Made by a program: the position numbers and the translations under genes
Source: Nemertoderma westbladi
Lineage: Eukaryota; Xenacoelomorpha; Nemertodermatida; Nemertodermatidae
Assembly: GCA_032718475.1 (NCBI GenBank)
Contig: JAUCBJ010000332.1
Location: 1 to 64,000 of the forward strand
Direction of reading: 5' to 3'
Length of the DNA stretch: 64,000 nt
In this document: in pieces, positions 10,758 to 24,000 of the stretch
Numbering within the stretch: position 1 is the first letter of the stretch
Layout: each line of letters starts with the position of its first letter
Notes under the pieces: generated by a model
Seen by the model: the letters and a program-made list of their open reading frames with translations, nothing else
What the model was told of the DNA's origin: nothing
Database searches by the model: none

Positions 10758-11267
10758 GAACACCGATACAGTAATTTAAAAGTGAAAGCGCAAATCTTCT
10801 CTATGACAACAAAACAAAACAAAAATTACGGCATTATAAGATTTGCAGAAAATTTGAGAGGGTCATTATTGTTAACATCATCTACTTAACTTTTTAATTG
10901 TGCAGTTTATGTAATCTTAACGTTATTGTGGATTGTTTTCTTTTTACTGCTGCAAATGAATGATGTGGTGTCTGTATATGTGTGACATAATATGTCCGGT
11001 CAGTCCCAGATTATCTGCAAGTTTCCTGGGCTGATTTTAATGGAATACATTTCAAATGCCCCACACCTCATTACAAGTTGTATTTTGTGGCATAAAATGT
11101 TGGGCTTGAGGAAAATTTTGCACCCACTGCCAAGAAATAAAAGTTTGAGATATAATAATAATAATAATATCACTCTCGAATAGCCTTTATTATAAATATT
11201 TGAGCTGTTAATGCAACTGTAATTAAAGATGTAATATTATGGTTTTGTTCAGAAATGGAAAAAATGA
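10758..11267. other. Gene-free stretch
   Basis: No gene seen. The first 70 bases (around 10,770-10,830, with TTTAAAAGTGAAAG and CTATGACA) resemble 12,262-12,305, so a short repeat is shared. Confidence 0.3.
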
Positions 11268-11360
11268 GAAAGCGCGTCACCGGGGGTTGAACCAGCACTA
11301 TACGTACGTTTCTGCCTATCAGGCCTCATCAATAGCGCTAACCAGCTCAGCCACTTGCCA
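11268..11360 (-). repeat. tRNA-derived SINE-like head
   Basis: On the minus strand an A-box-like TGGCTGAGCTGGTTAGCGC is followed by a B-box-like GGTTCAACCCC with tRNA-like spacing. No complete cloverleaf closes, so this reads as a tRNA-derived SINE or a tRNA relic, not a working tRNA gene. Confidence 0.45.
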
Positions 11361-12789
11361 CTCAGCCACTAATCCACTTCTATTCAACAGGTAGTCTAAG
11401 TTGCAAATACTCCCTATGTAAACTAGCCGACTTCTAGCGATCCTCCATAAGTCACCTGTGTGGTCGGCTGGTCGTCTTTCATATATAATAGTTAACACAT
11501 ACACTATAATTCAAGTAGACATTAAATATATAATTAATAGTAAATGGTAATACCAGAGATAGATGTATTTATAGATGAGGTATAGAGATAGATGTATTAT
11601 TATAGTATAATTATGTTCGTTAGTGGTGGAAATATTTCGCTGCAGTAACAGTGATATGGCATATGGGAGTAAGTACAGTTGCTTTCTAGATATATAATCT
11701 GTTTTGAAATTTGAGATAGCTCTCCTTTTATTGCTCTTTCAAATGGACAAACAGATTTAGAACACTGCCCGTTTGTTAAGCGTAAATATGCTATTGATTG
11801 GGTCATTCTAACTGCCATGTCATTTAATCAGTTATCTGTGTACATTATTCCTAAATACTTAAGATTATATATGTTTGTCGTCGGTGTCGTCATCATCCTT
11901 TTCTTCGTCATAATCAGCAGATCCCCTGGTATTTTGTGTGCAGGCAGAGGAACTGCACAACTGCAGTTCTCCGATTGATAAAAGCCATGTGTATAAGTAT
12001 AATGAGGGCACGTTATACACTCAAGAGTTCGTCGTGTTCCCAATTATTCAATTAGTATCTTCAGTTTATTTCATTCCTGAAGGTAATCAACACTTCACTC
12101 GACGTGCAATAGAGCTCAACTGCACATTAACCATGGCAGGCAGGCCATTAAATGGCTCGGCTGAGCTCAGCTTATAATATTAAGCGGTATGCAGCTACTG
12201 TTATACCACATAATGCTAAATTAGTTTAGCAGTTTGATTTATTAGAGCAGGGATTTTCATGATTAGGACAGTTTAAAAGTTAAAGGGCAAACCTTGTCTA
12301 TGACAGTATATTAGGTACTTCAGATTCGGATGCGAATGACGAAGCGAAAACATGCATTATTGGAAACACTTTGTATCTCAGCTATCTTTCCCTACACCTA
12401 CACCTACAGCTACACCTACCCGCACACCTACACGTACTCATACGCCTCTACCTATACCTACACTACACCTTCATCTACGCATGCACCTCTGTCAGCCTAC
12501 AACTACAACTACAACTGGTTGACAGTAGTCTAGTTTTTTACATTTGTGAGTAATCTCCGTATGCCCTGATGAAGGCCTGTATTTATATTATTGTTTGTTT
12601 TGCAATCTATAATATAGTGGCTGAAATATTGGCAACTAAATTTTCTCTCGGTCATTCGATAATAGATCAGTCTCAACCTCCCCCCATTGAAAAGTACACT
12701 TTCCTAACTTTGGCCAAACATACTTGGTCTTTTAATTTACAGAATTTCATTTTTTTCATAGAGCTGCCACCAGTTTCATTGTTTTCCTA
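11361..12789. other. Gene-free stretch with CTACAC low-complexity
   Basis: No supported gene. 12,390-12,512 is a degenerate CTACAC/CTACAA simple repeat that keeps short Tyr/Thr- or Leu/His-rich frames open by composition only. Confidence 0.4.
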
Positions 12790-13085
12790 ACTTCTGTATT
12801 TCCTGTTGCTCTTTATCCATTAAGCCCATGATTCAGGAAGCTGTCAACTTCCTTAGTTGATTATTATAGATGGCGGTCAGGATTACATTAATATTTAAAG
12901 CCATGTATTCGGTTTTGGTAATATTTATATGCAATCAAACCTCCTTATAGCTGATCTTTCCTCTTTGTCCATGATAAGTTGTGCATCTGCTAACATATTA
13001 GAAATCAGGGCAGTCATTTGCAAAGTTGATGTCTGTGACTGCTTGAGCGAGTGTGACTACTTCTACATTAATTAGAGTGGTTTCG
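12790..13085 (-). pseudogene. Decayed LINE-alpha RT fragment
   Basis: The nucleotide sequence matches LINE-alpha at about 35,095-35,360 (shared CTTAGTTGATTATTA, TTCGGT.TTGGTA, ATTTATATGCAATC and GTTGTGCATCTGCTA-like blocks) in the same orientation. It covers the region around the FADD box and downstream. It has many indels and is not coding. Confidence 0.75.
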
Positions 13086-13199
13086 TATTGAGTGGTGGTA
13101 TTATAATGGAGTAGTATTATACATTATTGAGTGATATTAGTGGCTATCCTCCTTGTTAAAATCCATTGTAATAATTAGTACCATTGGTGTCCGTTATAA

Positions 13200-13225
13200 G
13201 GGGGGGGGGGGGGGGGGGGGGGGGG
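13200..13225. repeat. Poly-G run of about 26 bases
   Basis: An uninterrupted G homopolymer. Similar runs occur at 37,634-37,658 (as C) and inside the BEL Gag regions. It could form G-quadruplexes and is prone to length error. Confidence 0.9.
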
Positions 13226-13429
13226 CTCTTACTAGGATGGGTTTTTAGGTCTAATTCATGTAATATATTGCTAATGGGTGACACTGTCATCCTTGCAACT
13301 ACCTTGGATAACTGTTTTTAAAGTTGGCTGAAATGGTGCAATTTTGCAATTCCTCTGCTATTGGTTGTTAACAAAACAAAAACAAATTTTTTTTGTAATT
13401 AACTGGGAGCCGAAGGATATGGAACTTTT

Positions 13430-14480
13430 GAAATGAGGTGATATTGCAATTGAAACGTGTACTAGTTAAATCGTTTCTTGGTGTCTGGTTTACATCCGAT
13501 GGGAAGGTAAATTCAGCTTTAAAATTTCATGTAGAGAACTGCGAGGATGTAATTAATAAATTTGCTATTTTTGCGGTAAAATTCTTCAATCCCTTTTACG
13601 TTTAAAAAGCAAATATTTGAAGCTGCTATTATAGCTAAAGTTATTTATGGTGCAGAAGGTTGGATTGGTAATAATTTAATATTAAAGAAGGTATATATAA
13701 TAGACTGTTCAGGTTGTTATTATGTGAGAAATCAAACTCCATTTGACATGACGTGTCAAACTAAACTAGGTATTCCACCATTACATCACCTAGTACTGAA
13801 AAGTAGGAAACAATTAAAATTAAATTAAAATACTCGTTAAAATGCTTAAAAATGTAGATCTAGATATCCTTTTTTACTATATCAATAACTTGTGTAAATT
13901 AGCAACACCCCCGGTTACAAGATGTTATACAAAGCTGTACAGTTTGTGTAAATTAACAAACACCCCCGGTTACAAGTGTTATACAAAGCTGTACAGTTTG
14001 TGTAAATTAGCAAACACCCCCGGTTACAAGATCTTATACAAAGCTCTACAGTTTGAGTGCGCCGACCCTTTAGCGTGTATTAGATCTCGGATTCTAAACA
14101 AACCGTTGTCGGCAACAACATTCGTTTTGTATAGAACCGTTATATACCCTCGACTGGTTACTCACCACCCAAAATACAGTGAGCTAATCATTACATTCCG
14201 GATTACACACCTATTGCATTTAGCTGTCTTAGATTAAGCTCACATAGTCTTAGAGTTGAAAAGGGTCGTTGGAGTAGGACACCTCGGGACAGGCGTGTGT
14301 GTCCATGTGACGACGTTTCTGCTGAAGACGAGATGCATGTCCTGCTCCAATGTTCCATATCACAACACCAACGTTCAAAGTACAATATTGGGTGTTCCAA
14401 TTTATGTGAACTAATTGGTAAACCTAACGGTACGGTGGTTGATTATATATTTGAGGTGTTGAAATTATATTAATTACAGA
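13430..14480 (+). pseudogene. LINE 3' end relic (RT thumb and C-terminal zinc-finger-like domain)
   Basis: The plus strand reads FLGVWFTSDGKVNSALKFHV, KKQIFEAAIIAKVIYGAEGW and LCKLANTPGYK, followed by a Cys/His tail CPCDDVSAEDEMHVLLQCS. This is the usual C-terminal order of a non-LTR RT polyprotein. Frame breaks occur near 13,580 and 14,195. A 54-bp segment is tandemly repeated at 13,888-14,045, keeping the frame. The 3' end has AATAAA at 14,589 and a (CTA)n tail. Different family from the 3-5 kb LINE. Confidence 0.7.
13888..14045 (+). repeat. 54-bp triplication inside a LINE ORF
   Basis: Nearly three copies of a 54-bp unit containing CACCCCCGGTTACAAG and ACAAAGCTGTACAGTTTGTG. The period is divisible by three, so the reading frame is preserved. 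Confidence 0.85.
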
Positions 14481-14619
14481 AATTGTGTAATATTTTAGGA
14501 TTTATGATATTTTGGATAATATATCGGTAATTTTGTTGATGTTTAATTAGTGAAGCAGGGCATAATCTATAGATACAATATTATTATCAATAAAACTACT
14601 ACTACTAGTCAAAATTGAG

Positions 14620-15425
14620 AAGAACGTAATTCCACAACCTGGCGCGGTTGTACCTGAGCCCTGAGCTTCACAACCTGGCGCGATTGTACCTGAGCCCTGA
14701 GCTTCACAACCTGGCGCGATTGTACCTGAGCCCTGAGCTTCACAACCTGGCGCGATTGTACCTGAGCCCTGAGCTTCACAACCTGGCGCGATTGTACCTG
14801 AGCCCTGAGCTTCACAACCTGGCGCGATTGTACCTGAGCCCTGAGTTTCACAACCTGGCGAGATTGTACCTGAGCCCTGAGCTTCACAACCTAGCGCGAT
14901 TGTACCTGAGCCCTGAGCTTCACAACCTGGCGCGATTGTACCTGAGCCCTGAGCTTCACAACCTGGCGCGATTGTACCTGAGCCCTGAGCTTCACAACCT
15001 GGCGCGATTGTACCTGAGCCCTGAGCTTCACAAACTGGCGCGATTGTACCTGAGCCCTGAGCTTCACAACCTGGCGCGATTGTACCTGAGCCCTGAGCTT
15101 CACAACCTGGCGCGATTGTACCTGAGCCCTGAGCTTCACAACCTGGCTCGATTGAACCTGAGCCCTGAGCTTCACAACCTGGCACGATTGTACCTGAGCC
15201 CTGAGCTTCACAACCTGGCGCGATTGTACCTGAGCCCTGAGCTTCACAACCTGGCGCGATTGTACCTGAGCCCTGAGTTTCACATCCTGGCGCGATTGTA
15301 CCTGAGGCCTGAGCTTCACAACCTGGCGCGATTGTACCTGAGCCCTGAGCTTCACAACCTGACGCGATTGTACCTGAGCCCTGAGCTTCACAACCTGGCG
15401 CGATTGTACCTGAGCCCTGAGCGTC
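14620..15425. repeat. 36-bp minisatellite, about 22 copies
   Basis: Tandem unit CCTGAGCCCTGAGCTTCACA followed by ACCTGGCGCGATTGTA, with few substitutions. It starts directly after the 3' tail of the LINE relic. The 36-bp period keeps several frames open on both strands (for example a minus-strand 12-residue GCEAQGSGTIAP-type repeat of 331 codons). Substitutions show no third-position bias in any frame, so I do not call a gene. Confidence 0.95.
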
Positions 15426-16869
15426 GGTGTCAAAGTATAACCATATAACGCCATAGTAATACTTTCTTGAAGTATTACATATAATCTTTATGATATTGAT
15501 TTCCTTCATTTTACCCATATGAATGGATTCAAATGCTTTCACAGAAAGTTGGAACTGCAGGAAGGCTAATTGCTTTATATTTTGTATTAAAATTCATTCA
15601 AACTATCTCTATAGCAGTAGTTAGTATCTGACTGAGCTGTTGTTTGTTGTTGATCTACTATTACTAATACTATAATCGAAATGCACTGCAGTTGCACATT
15701 GATATTGACATGCCGGCTTAACAATCAAATTGTGCTACTTATTATTATCATTATTTTATCATTAACGTCTGTAATTGTTCTTTATATATTTATAGTGATA
15801 TTTAATCGTTGTATCGGCTTATTTTTGTATTAGTTAAATTTCGGGTTGTTTCGTGTTGTACACTGGATTGGTTCATTGTTGTGTCTAGTCATTGTTATAT
15901 GTAATGAATATAATAATAATATTATGGAATATTATAATATGGGTACTTAATTTATAATAATGAAAATATGTAATATTACATAAACTGTAAGTTTAAGGTT
16001 AGTGTTGTCGTTAATGTATGTGAATTTGAATTGTATATGGCTGTTGATTTTATAGCTTGTACATTGTACACAAGGTATGAAGCTCAAATAGAGCAGCCTG
16101 AATGCCACCCGGATCGAAGCATCTAAAAAAGAATTCATCTGCTAAAAGTTAATTAGAAGTTTGGCGCAGCTGTTCATTAAGGTTGTAATGGAGTCGCATA
16201 CAAAATGGATAAAGAAAGTTGGTGATAAGCAATTTCCTTGTATGAATTGCATGAAACGGTTTGAAAAGGATATACGCCATTGTGAATGCGGATGGCATAG
16301 AATACTAATATAATTAAATCTAAGAGATCTTTCCACCAAACACATATTTGTTACCTTATTTCCTTCCCGTTCCCAGTACTAGCGAAACTCTGTAATCCAA
16401 AATCGATAGAGTTGCAGTAAGGCTTTATTATATTAATGAATGTTCCTTTAAAAATAACATGATGCGTTATACGTTATTTATTATTAAATCGAGCGGCCAA
16501 GATCGCGCGGCTTAGCGTCAAGAAAGTCATGGGATGTCCATCAAGCTAATTCTCTGCATTGGAGCACTGGCTGAACCTCACGGCGAAAGCAATGTCCTGT
16601 ACAGCGAAGGCGTCTTTATTCAAATGTCAATTTTGAAGGGGCGACCAATGACCAATGGCGCACCTACAATGTTGTAGAGTCTAATTGGAGTTGTGTTCAT
16701 TGTACTTGACATATATAGTGAGCCCGACGTATGTAGCATTCTTGTTATGTACCATCCCCGAGATTTGGTGTCCGCTGCAGTTAGTTAGAGCCCAGCATGG
16801 ACTCCCACATTGGAGTACTCTGGTTCTACTGCTGCTCTAGTGTCCTTAATCTAATGCATACATTAAACA
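15426..16869. other. Left flank of BEL-1, no confident gene
   Basis: Mostly AT-rich. 16,745-16,850 (TCCCCGAGATTTGGTGTCC, TGGTTCTACTGCTGCTCTA) matches 61,940-62,025, so a dispersed repeat is present. A 42-codon ORF lies at 16,188-16,316. Confidence 0.4.
16188..16316 (+). CDS. Small ORF with a Cys/His cluster, unassigned
   Basis: A 42-residue frame from ATG 16,188, open upstream to about 16,147. It contains FPCMNCMKRFEKDIRHCECG, a C-x2-C ... H-C-x-C pattern that could bind zinc. I do not recognise it. It may be a relic exon or chance; there are no splice or promoter signals to support it. Confidence 0.2.
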
Positions 16870-16874
16870 AGCAC

Positions 16875-18075
16875 TGTTCGCGCTTTCAGACCTTTGGCAG
16901 TTTAACCCGCCAAATTAGAATGTCTTCTAGATAATAAATCGCTTTTTAGTCTATGACAAGTATTTGATTCACTACACTAGTCGAAACCAATCCGTGCGCG
17001 ACCATTCACCCGCTGGATATTCCCGGGAGATTGGGTTCGACGGTTTAATTTTTATTGCTATGTAAGCCTAATGTATTATTCGACTGACAGTATTATATAA
17101 TCTCTGACAATATTATTCACCTTCGGTAATATTAACAGTTCCTTTAGGACGTGGCGCTTTATCTATATAAACAGAGTTATGACTTAAACTACTCACAACG
17201 ATATGGCTTAATTATAATTCACATATATGGCGCATTCTTTAGGAATTGCTTCTTTAACAGACTCACTCATACACTATGCTGCACAATACTGCACACTAAT
17301 CTGCCAATCTTCACTGATTTTAGTCACATATAAAAGGAACACAGGCTGACTCATGTAGGGTCTATCAAATAACATTAGATTCACTTCAAACCACTTTAAC
17401 ATAAGTCACAATCGTTATTGGTAACCTTTCTCTCTTACCTTAGGTATATCAAGAATATTGGGTTGCGGGGTTATTTATCGTTATTCCAAATATAATTATT
17501 CATCAACCATATTATGAAGAACTGACAGCAAATAGCAGTATAAAACAACAAGTCAGTACCGGTATGTCAGCAATGAGATATAGGCATGCAGGTCCGTTAA
17601 AGGATATATGCCCTTTATAATTAAACCTACTAGTGTACGACTAAAAAGCAGTACAGCACAAAATACTTCCAAGCCGTTCTTTCTTTGGCTCAAGACTGAA
17701 TGTAAACACTGCACATAGGCATTGCGTCATTTCTCGGAAATTTTCTGTACAAGGAGCCACAAAAACGCTCTAATTGGCTGACTGAACTGAGAGACGCCGT
17801 AGAACAAAGGAAATCAACACGTATGAATGTCAGCTGTTAACCGTAGTCATAGTAACTACTGTTCAAGAGTAGCTATCACCCCTTTGCGTCACGAATTGCC
17901 ATAGAATCATAAAATATGCCTTTCACAGTACACATACGGAGGAAATAGGTCTTAGATCCTCTAAAAACACCGATACAGCAATAATACGGTCTCTTACACT
18001 TATTAAATCAACTACAGAGTATTTTAATGTAAAAGATAATAAAAATAACGGGGCAATTCAGCAAAGGCTTTTACA
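16875..18075 (-). repeat. BEL-1 3' LTR
   Basis: Identical by eye to 28,258-29,458. In element sense it begins TGTAAAAGCC and ends CGCGAACA. A purine-rich GGGAGCGG lies immediately upstream in element sense (18,076-18,083) as a possible polypurine tract. Confidence 0.93.
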
Positions 18076-18159
18076 CCGCTCCCAGAAAATGGGATTTTCA
18101 GTCTATAAAATATAAAAATCACAGTTTCTAAAACATAAAGATACTCTAAACAGTTAGTC

Positions 18160-19466
18160 TTTCTTACGCAGACGGCGTTTACGCAGTTTTTTGAGGCTAG
18201 CAAGAGTCTTTTTCTCTTTGGGGGGAGCCACTTTACTAGGAGGGCCATAACTCCTGGGTGAAGGGTGCAATATGATTGCATCAGAAGGGGTAGGATTGTG
18301 GTCGAGGTATCTGCCGTTTCGATATGCTTCTCCTCGAGCTGATTTTCCTCCGCTCGTAGCTGGATACGTTCATCCAAAAACTCTCGCAGAGAATAGGATC
18401 GTCCAAGTTCGATAACTTCTTAGAGATTCTGGATTTCCCAATCGAATTGAGATAAGGCCAATTCGTTTATCGATTGGACTCACTGTTATAACTTACGTTT
18501 ATCTGAACAAACGCAGGTTTCCTTTTTGATCTTTATAAAATAGCGTTTAACTCGTTTCGTACAACGCTCTCCTTCACCTTGATGAGGGGTTGTATCGCGT
18601 TAAACGTGGACGACCATACGGTTGGATAGTGATATTAGGTGTCCGCGTCACAATCCGGCTAGGTAAGATGGGCGGCTAGCTAGAAATCACTGTCGGAGTG
18701 TTACCGATTAATTGTGAGGGTAGCACTAGATCTTTGAACAGTGAATACAGTCCGCGAGGATCCGCGACACCACCAAGATCGCAGGTCTGAGGTCCAACTA
18801 AGGAATGAGGAGGTTTGACCGAGTATTCCGGGACTCTGATCGTAGGTTTACTCCAGGATCGTTCGAGCCGAGTGAGCATAGGTGATACGTCAACAAGTTT
18901 CGGTTTACGTGGATGTTTATGTCTTTCCGTTTATTAGTTGGGTCTAGGGCATTTATCGTAATAATACCAAAGACGCACGTCTGGTAGGGTAAACGCGGGT
19001 GATATTTGTTTGTTGTTACAATGCTTCTATCAAGAATTCCAAATATACGTTGGAGTTACCGCGTCCATTTGTTTCTTTAGTGTCTTTTCTTTCGAGTCGA
19101 TTTCGAATAGAATTTTCGCATTCGAATTTCAGTTTATGGTTCCGACTCCGCTGGGCAGGATATATAGTCGACATAGTCCGTATTGTGTAAATCGATAGGA
19201 TGACCAGTAGTTAAGAAGCCCATATACGTACCATTACGCTGCGTATATCGAGCAGCGAATTTTCTACAGTCCAACTCACGCGTGAGCTGCTCTTGGGACA
19301 TTGGCGGTTCGATATAACGACCATCGTCCTCCGCAGCAGTTGAACTAACGTCGCCGCGTATTAAGCTATCAACAAACGCTTGTAAAAGTAGAGTATATCG
19401 CTCCCCGATACCAAGAACATCTTCCATCAACTCCATCATGTCTGCTATATATGAGTTTATCCACAT
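18160..19466 (-). pseudogene. BEL-1 3'-region coding relic, unassigned
   Basis: Several protein-like minus-strand segments lie between the long ORF and the 3' LTR. The first is a 110-codon ORF (19,466-19,134) starting MWINSYIADMMELMEDVLG. It is followed in another frame by a basic segment (RNRLERKDTKETNGRG), then SKPTIRVPEYSVKPPHS (near 18,830), and finally a segment ending KKLRKRRLRKKD at a stop near 18,154. Frames change between pieces. The position fits either the integrase C-terminus or an env-position ORF; I cannot tell which. No signal peptide or membrane segment is seen. Confidence 0.35.
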
Positions 19467-21091
19467 TATAAGGAGTTTATATTCAGGCTAGCGAGCGTCG
19501 CTGCCTACTCCAATTAACCCCCGGACAGTACGAGATCCTCAGCGCCGATGTGTCGTCGCCGCTGTACTTTCGCCAACGACGTAGCCGCACAACGACAACG
19601 ACAACCGACACAAGTCACTCGACTGTCCGTCCCAAAGACTTAGATGTACTTCAGGTTTTCCTTGGAGAGTTAGGTTACTTTTGACGATTGCGACTAGCTA
19701 CTGTAAACACACCTTAGCAGTAACATTCACCTATAAACTCACAAATACCACACACACAACTTGTCGCAAATTACACACACTCGGGTCACTTGTCCGTTAG
19801 TCAATGCCTTCCAGAATGTCACTGTATTATTATGTATCCTTGGATACTATCAGTGCACTATTTATTCCCTATGCTATTCAATGGGACAAGCTTTCTATTG
19901 TTCTTTTAACTCAATTCTAATTCTAGCGTGGTTGTTGCTATGGTGACATTATGCAAAGCTAGCGGTAGAATTAGGGTGATTCCAATGCATACAGATCTGG
20001 GATGTTATTTAATAGTAATTCTTTAATAGTCAATGTTCTGTTTTATACATGACTTTATGAATTTTATCGGCTATTGACTATGTTTGGGAGACTTTCACAC
20101 ACTCGTACGCATGATAAGATAAATCTCCGCTCCCTTGATTTATTAATTAATGGAATTTTGGGAACTTTATAAATTGCGTAAAATGGCAATTTATTAAATT
20201 CATTAAAAGGCATGAATTTAAATTGATTCCCTGAAATTTTATTATTTGATAATTAAATGGACATATTTGGATTCCAGAACATGTCTGGGGACACAAGATC
20301 CTTAATTCTATGACAATTGTCTTTTTAAGAATATCGGTAAATGCTACGATATCTTAATTGACTAGAATTGTTGAAGGATCTGAATTTTACAGATTTTGAC
20401 TTATTAGATTTGCAAATATTAAATAATTAATATTTGAGATGGGCACCGATTTATTCCAGAACTTGTCTGGGGACGTTAACCACTGATTCTATAATTTGTC
20501 TTTCAAGTATATCGGTGGGTGCCACGATATCTTAATCGACTAGAATTACAGATGGTCAAAGGGTTTAACAGATTTATTTTGCGTTATACGCTACTGTTAA
20601 AGGGACATCACGCTACTATATGTATTATTTAATATACGGTATGAGAGCAATATCGCACGAAGCAATGTCAGTGTGAAGAGGCAAGTCGTTTCCAAGGTCT
20701 ACCCAGAGCTTGGTTTAGCCGAGACACGAGGATCTGAACTTTGCATTCCTAATACTCTGCCTACCAATAATACTTGAATATAGTAGTGGCTTTATTGTAC
20801 TTTAATAAGTACGGACATTTCATCTTACTGTAGTTACGTATTTATAATAGAATACGAGCAGTAAGGAAAGAGAAAAATAATTATTTCTCGCCGTCGCACT
20901 AAATATAATATAAGTAATTACGTACGTAATAAACACGAATATATTGCACTATTCTACAAAATAATCGCTAAATAATATTCTACTAAATTAAATAAAACGA
21001 TTATAATAAAATTACATAGTAATACATACATAAATATAAAAATAATAATATAATATAAAATAATAGAGTCACACACCCACTCCATATGTTG
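19467..21091. other. BEL-1 internal noncoding region
   Basis: AT-rich, no convincing ORF. It holds a direct duplication with a period of about 182 bp (20,274 and 20,456) and a purine/A-rich run before the Gag-protease stop. Confidence 0.45.
20274..20575. repeat. 182-bp-period direct duplication
   Basis: Two diverged copies share CCAGAAC.TGTCTGGGGAC, then ATATCGGT and CGATATCTTAAT.GACTAGAATT-type blocks. It lies in the noncoding interior of BEL-1. Confidence 0.7.
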
Positions 21092-24000
21092 TTACGTTAT
21101 GGAGTCCCTAGATGTTTGAAGGATTAGGGAGGTGGTCGTGGGAAGAGAATCTTGCCTTCCACAGTTTCCGGAGAGTCCTCCATTCCCTTCCGATAAACAC
21201 AAACGACCGACTGGGTGATTGAGTCGCTGCATCCTGAATACAATTCCAGGTTTCCTCTTCGTCCTGGAATAGTGACGATAGAAACATCGCTCAAAGTATA
21301 TGACGGCGTCACAAAGCCGATTCCAGGAGCTATAGTGGTCCGTCGCTCTCTGCAGGAGAGGTGAGAGTCCCTGCGAGACATCTGATGTTCCAGAGCTCCA
21401 ATCGCTCTCTCTGATCTTCATGAAGGATCCACTCGCGGTGGGGAGGTTCAGATCCACGGCGTCGTCCCTGGCAACATGTAATACCGACAGATCTATCCCG
21501 GGTTCAAATAACTCCGATCCACCCGTCCGGGTTTCAGGTTCGACTTTCTCCGCTCCCTTGGCTGGTCTAATCTCAGTCGGAGTAAGATGGGGAGGCCATT
21601 CATTCTCCTTACTCAGGAAGTCGGGTTCACCTAACCGGTCTATAGTATCTGTCAGTTCTTGAGGAGTTGCTCCTCTGGAAGCGATGTCTGTTGGATTAAA
21701 CTTCTTGGGGCAATATCTCCATTGATCTACATTGGAGCTAAGATTGTCATTATCTGAGGAGTGTGGTGTTCCCTCAGTTGGGTCGTCTCCCTCACTAGTA
21801 TCATCTTCCCATTCACTCACCTGGCAGACGCGATCTTGAAGCAGTCTTTCCCTGAGCGTTCTACGGGAAGGTCCAGTAAGGTACCAACCTACTCTAGTTC
21901 TTACCGCATAGGTCTGTAGTGGCTGCGGTTGAGCAGGCCGTTTCTCTAATGTCTCCAGCGCCTCATGCGCGTTTTGGCCGATGAGTATTTGCACTCCAGG
22001 ATAATCAGTCTGGAATCGAGGTATGTTAAGATGTTGGATGCTCTCATCCTCGTCCCAATTATAAAGGTCTGCTTGAGTAGTAGCGAAGTTCTTTATAGCC
22101 ACCATTTTCACTGACCTTATACTGTATTCTCCTAGTTTATCCTGTGGGGTGGACAACTCACCTATATAATAGTCGGCAGCTACAGTAGAATTCCAAACCT
22201 GCATGATCCCTGACATGTTTAGCTTGGTTCGGAACTTGGGTTGTCCAGCAAAGATGACTTCGGCTAGTTCCCTATCGATGAATGTTCCTGTGCTACCGGA
22301 GTCCAGGAGGGCGTTCACTATATAGCTCTTCTGAGGTCCGTGGACCCGTAACTGGACTACAGGAAATTCTCGGATTCCTATATTGGAAGTTGGCGCTTTC
22401 CAAGATGGTTGTTGATCGGAAGTAGTTAAGGTAAGGTCGCTGTCTGTGTCTTTCTCATACACGAGTGCTCGATACACTGCGGTGGTGTTTATTAGGTAAC
22501 AGGATTCGTTTTGGTCGGAGAACTCGTCCGTATAGAATCCTTCCATCTCAGATTGATCAGTGTCGTTCACATCACTGAATTGGACATGTAGTTCGGACTC
22601 ACTTACCTGACTAGGGCTGTTTCGTTCGAATTCCGTGTGCAACAAGATATGATGTTTTGCGCCGCACTTTGCACACCTTGCGACGGAGTTACAGGTTCGC
22701 CGTTGGTGTCCTCGTCTGAGGCAATTATAACACAACCGCTTATCCCACATGACTTCACGTCTATCCTTTAGTGATTTCCTCAGGAATTTATCACACGCAT
22801 TTAAACGGTGGGGCCCGTCGCACAGCACACATTTCGGCTTGATGTTACTTACTTTAACCTGTGCTATGTGGTGCACACTTGTTCTTTCCTCGGGCTTTCT
22901 CACCTGAATTCTTTTAGGAGACGTAGAAGGGGTTTTTTGTACCGGTTCCCTTCTGTCATTGTGTCGAGACTTGGATTTACTTACCTGATCTTTAGGCATT
23001 TTAGTGACATAATAAGATCTGTCAGTGTCTTTCACGCTGTCCTCTCCTTGAGAGGTTTGGCTTTCACCGTCTTCGGTATAACATACTGGTGTTACCCTTC
23101 TCCTAGAAACGGGTTTCTCACTTACCTTGTTTTCCAATGTCTTCTCTCTGGACTGCCTTAGGAGCTGTAATTTCACTTCTCTATCTAAGAATGACATGAG
23201 ATCAGTCATGGTAGGGTCTCGTCGTTGTTGTTCCATCATATATAACACCTTCTTATCCCAGCGTGTACCTACTCCACCCTTGGGCAAAGCAGATGCTAAG
23301 GCTCTTACAACCATAGAATTCTGGTATTCATGAGACTTACCTAGCCAATCTAATTGTCTACAGATCTCCTGAATCTCATCGGAAAACTCTATAATCCCGC
23401 TGCTAAGAAACTTTCGGGGCGCCATTAATTTTGCATACAAATACCCAGCTATGTCATTCCTATTACCATACCTGATGTTTAGTGTATCCCAAACTTGTCT
23501 TAATCCATCTGGATGTCCAATAAATTTTAACGCCATTGACTTGGGAGGTCCTTCCAAACATTCGATGAGGAATCTAAGTTTCTCTCCGTTAGATAGTACA
23601 GAGTTCTGTATGTTATCTTTGTAATATTCATTAAAAGGTAACCATTTCATCTCATCTCCATTGAACTTGACGATCTCTCCAACCTTTACCGCTTGCCGGG
23701 CTTCGGTTCTAGCCATTTGACGCGTAAAACTTTCTTGGGCCATCGTGCTATTTAATATCGAGTTATCGGTATATAAATTTCTCGGATTATGATCAGTTCT
23801 ATAGGGAATATCATTATCAACAGGTCTATAATTACCCTTAATAGGGTTCACTATAGGAGTTTCTACTTCGCTAGCAGTATATATGCGTGTAGGCTCCACA
23901 CCTTGCGCATGCAATACTTCAGACCTAACAGGTTGACACATTGTTACAGAGGGTGGTGGTATACCCTTTTGGGTATTTACTAATTTATCGCGTTCAAGCG

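Noticed and set aside
12371-12553. Tyr- or Leu/His-rich ORFs
   Set aside because: Translation of a CTACAC simple repeat.
14547-15542. 331-codon minus-strand ORF with GCEAQGSGTIAP repeats
   Set aside because: It is the 36-bp minisatellite read through; several frames on both strands are equally open and substitutions show no codon-position bias.
17151-17333. 60-codon ORF present twice (also 28,534-28,716)
   Set aside because: Identical only because it lies in the two LTRs; no family features.
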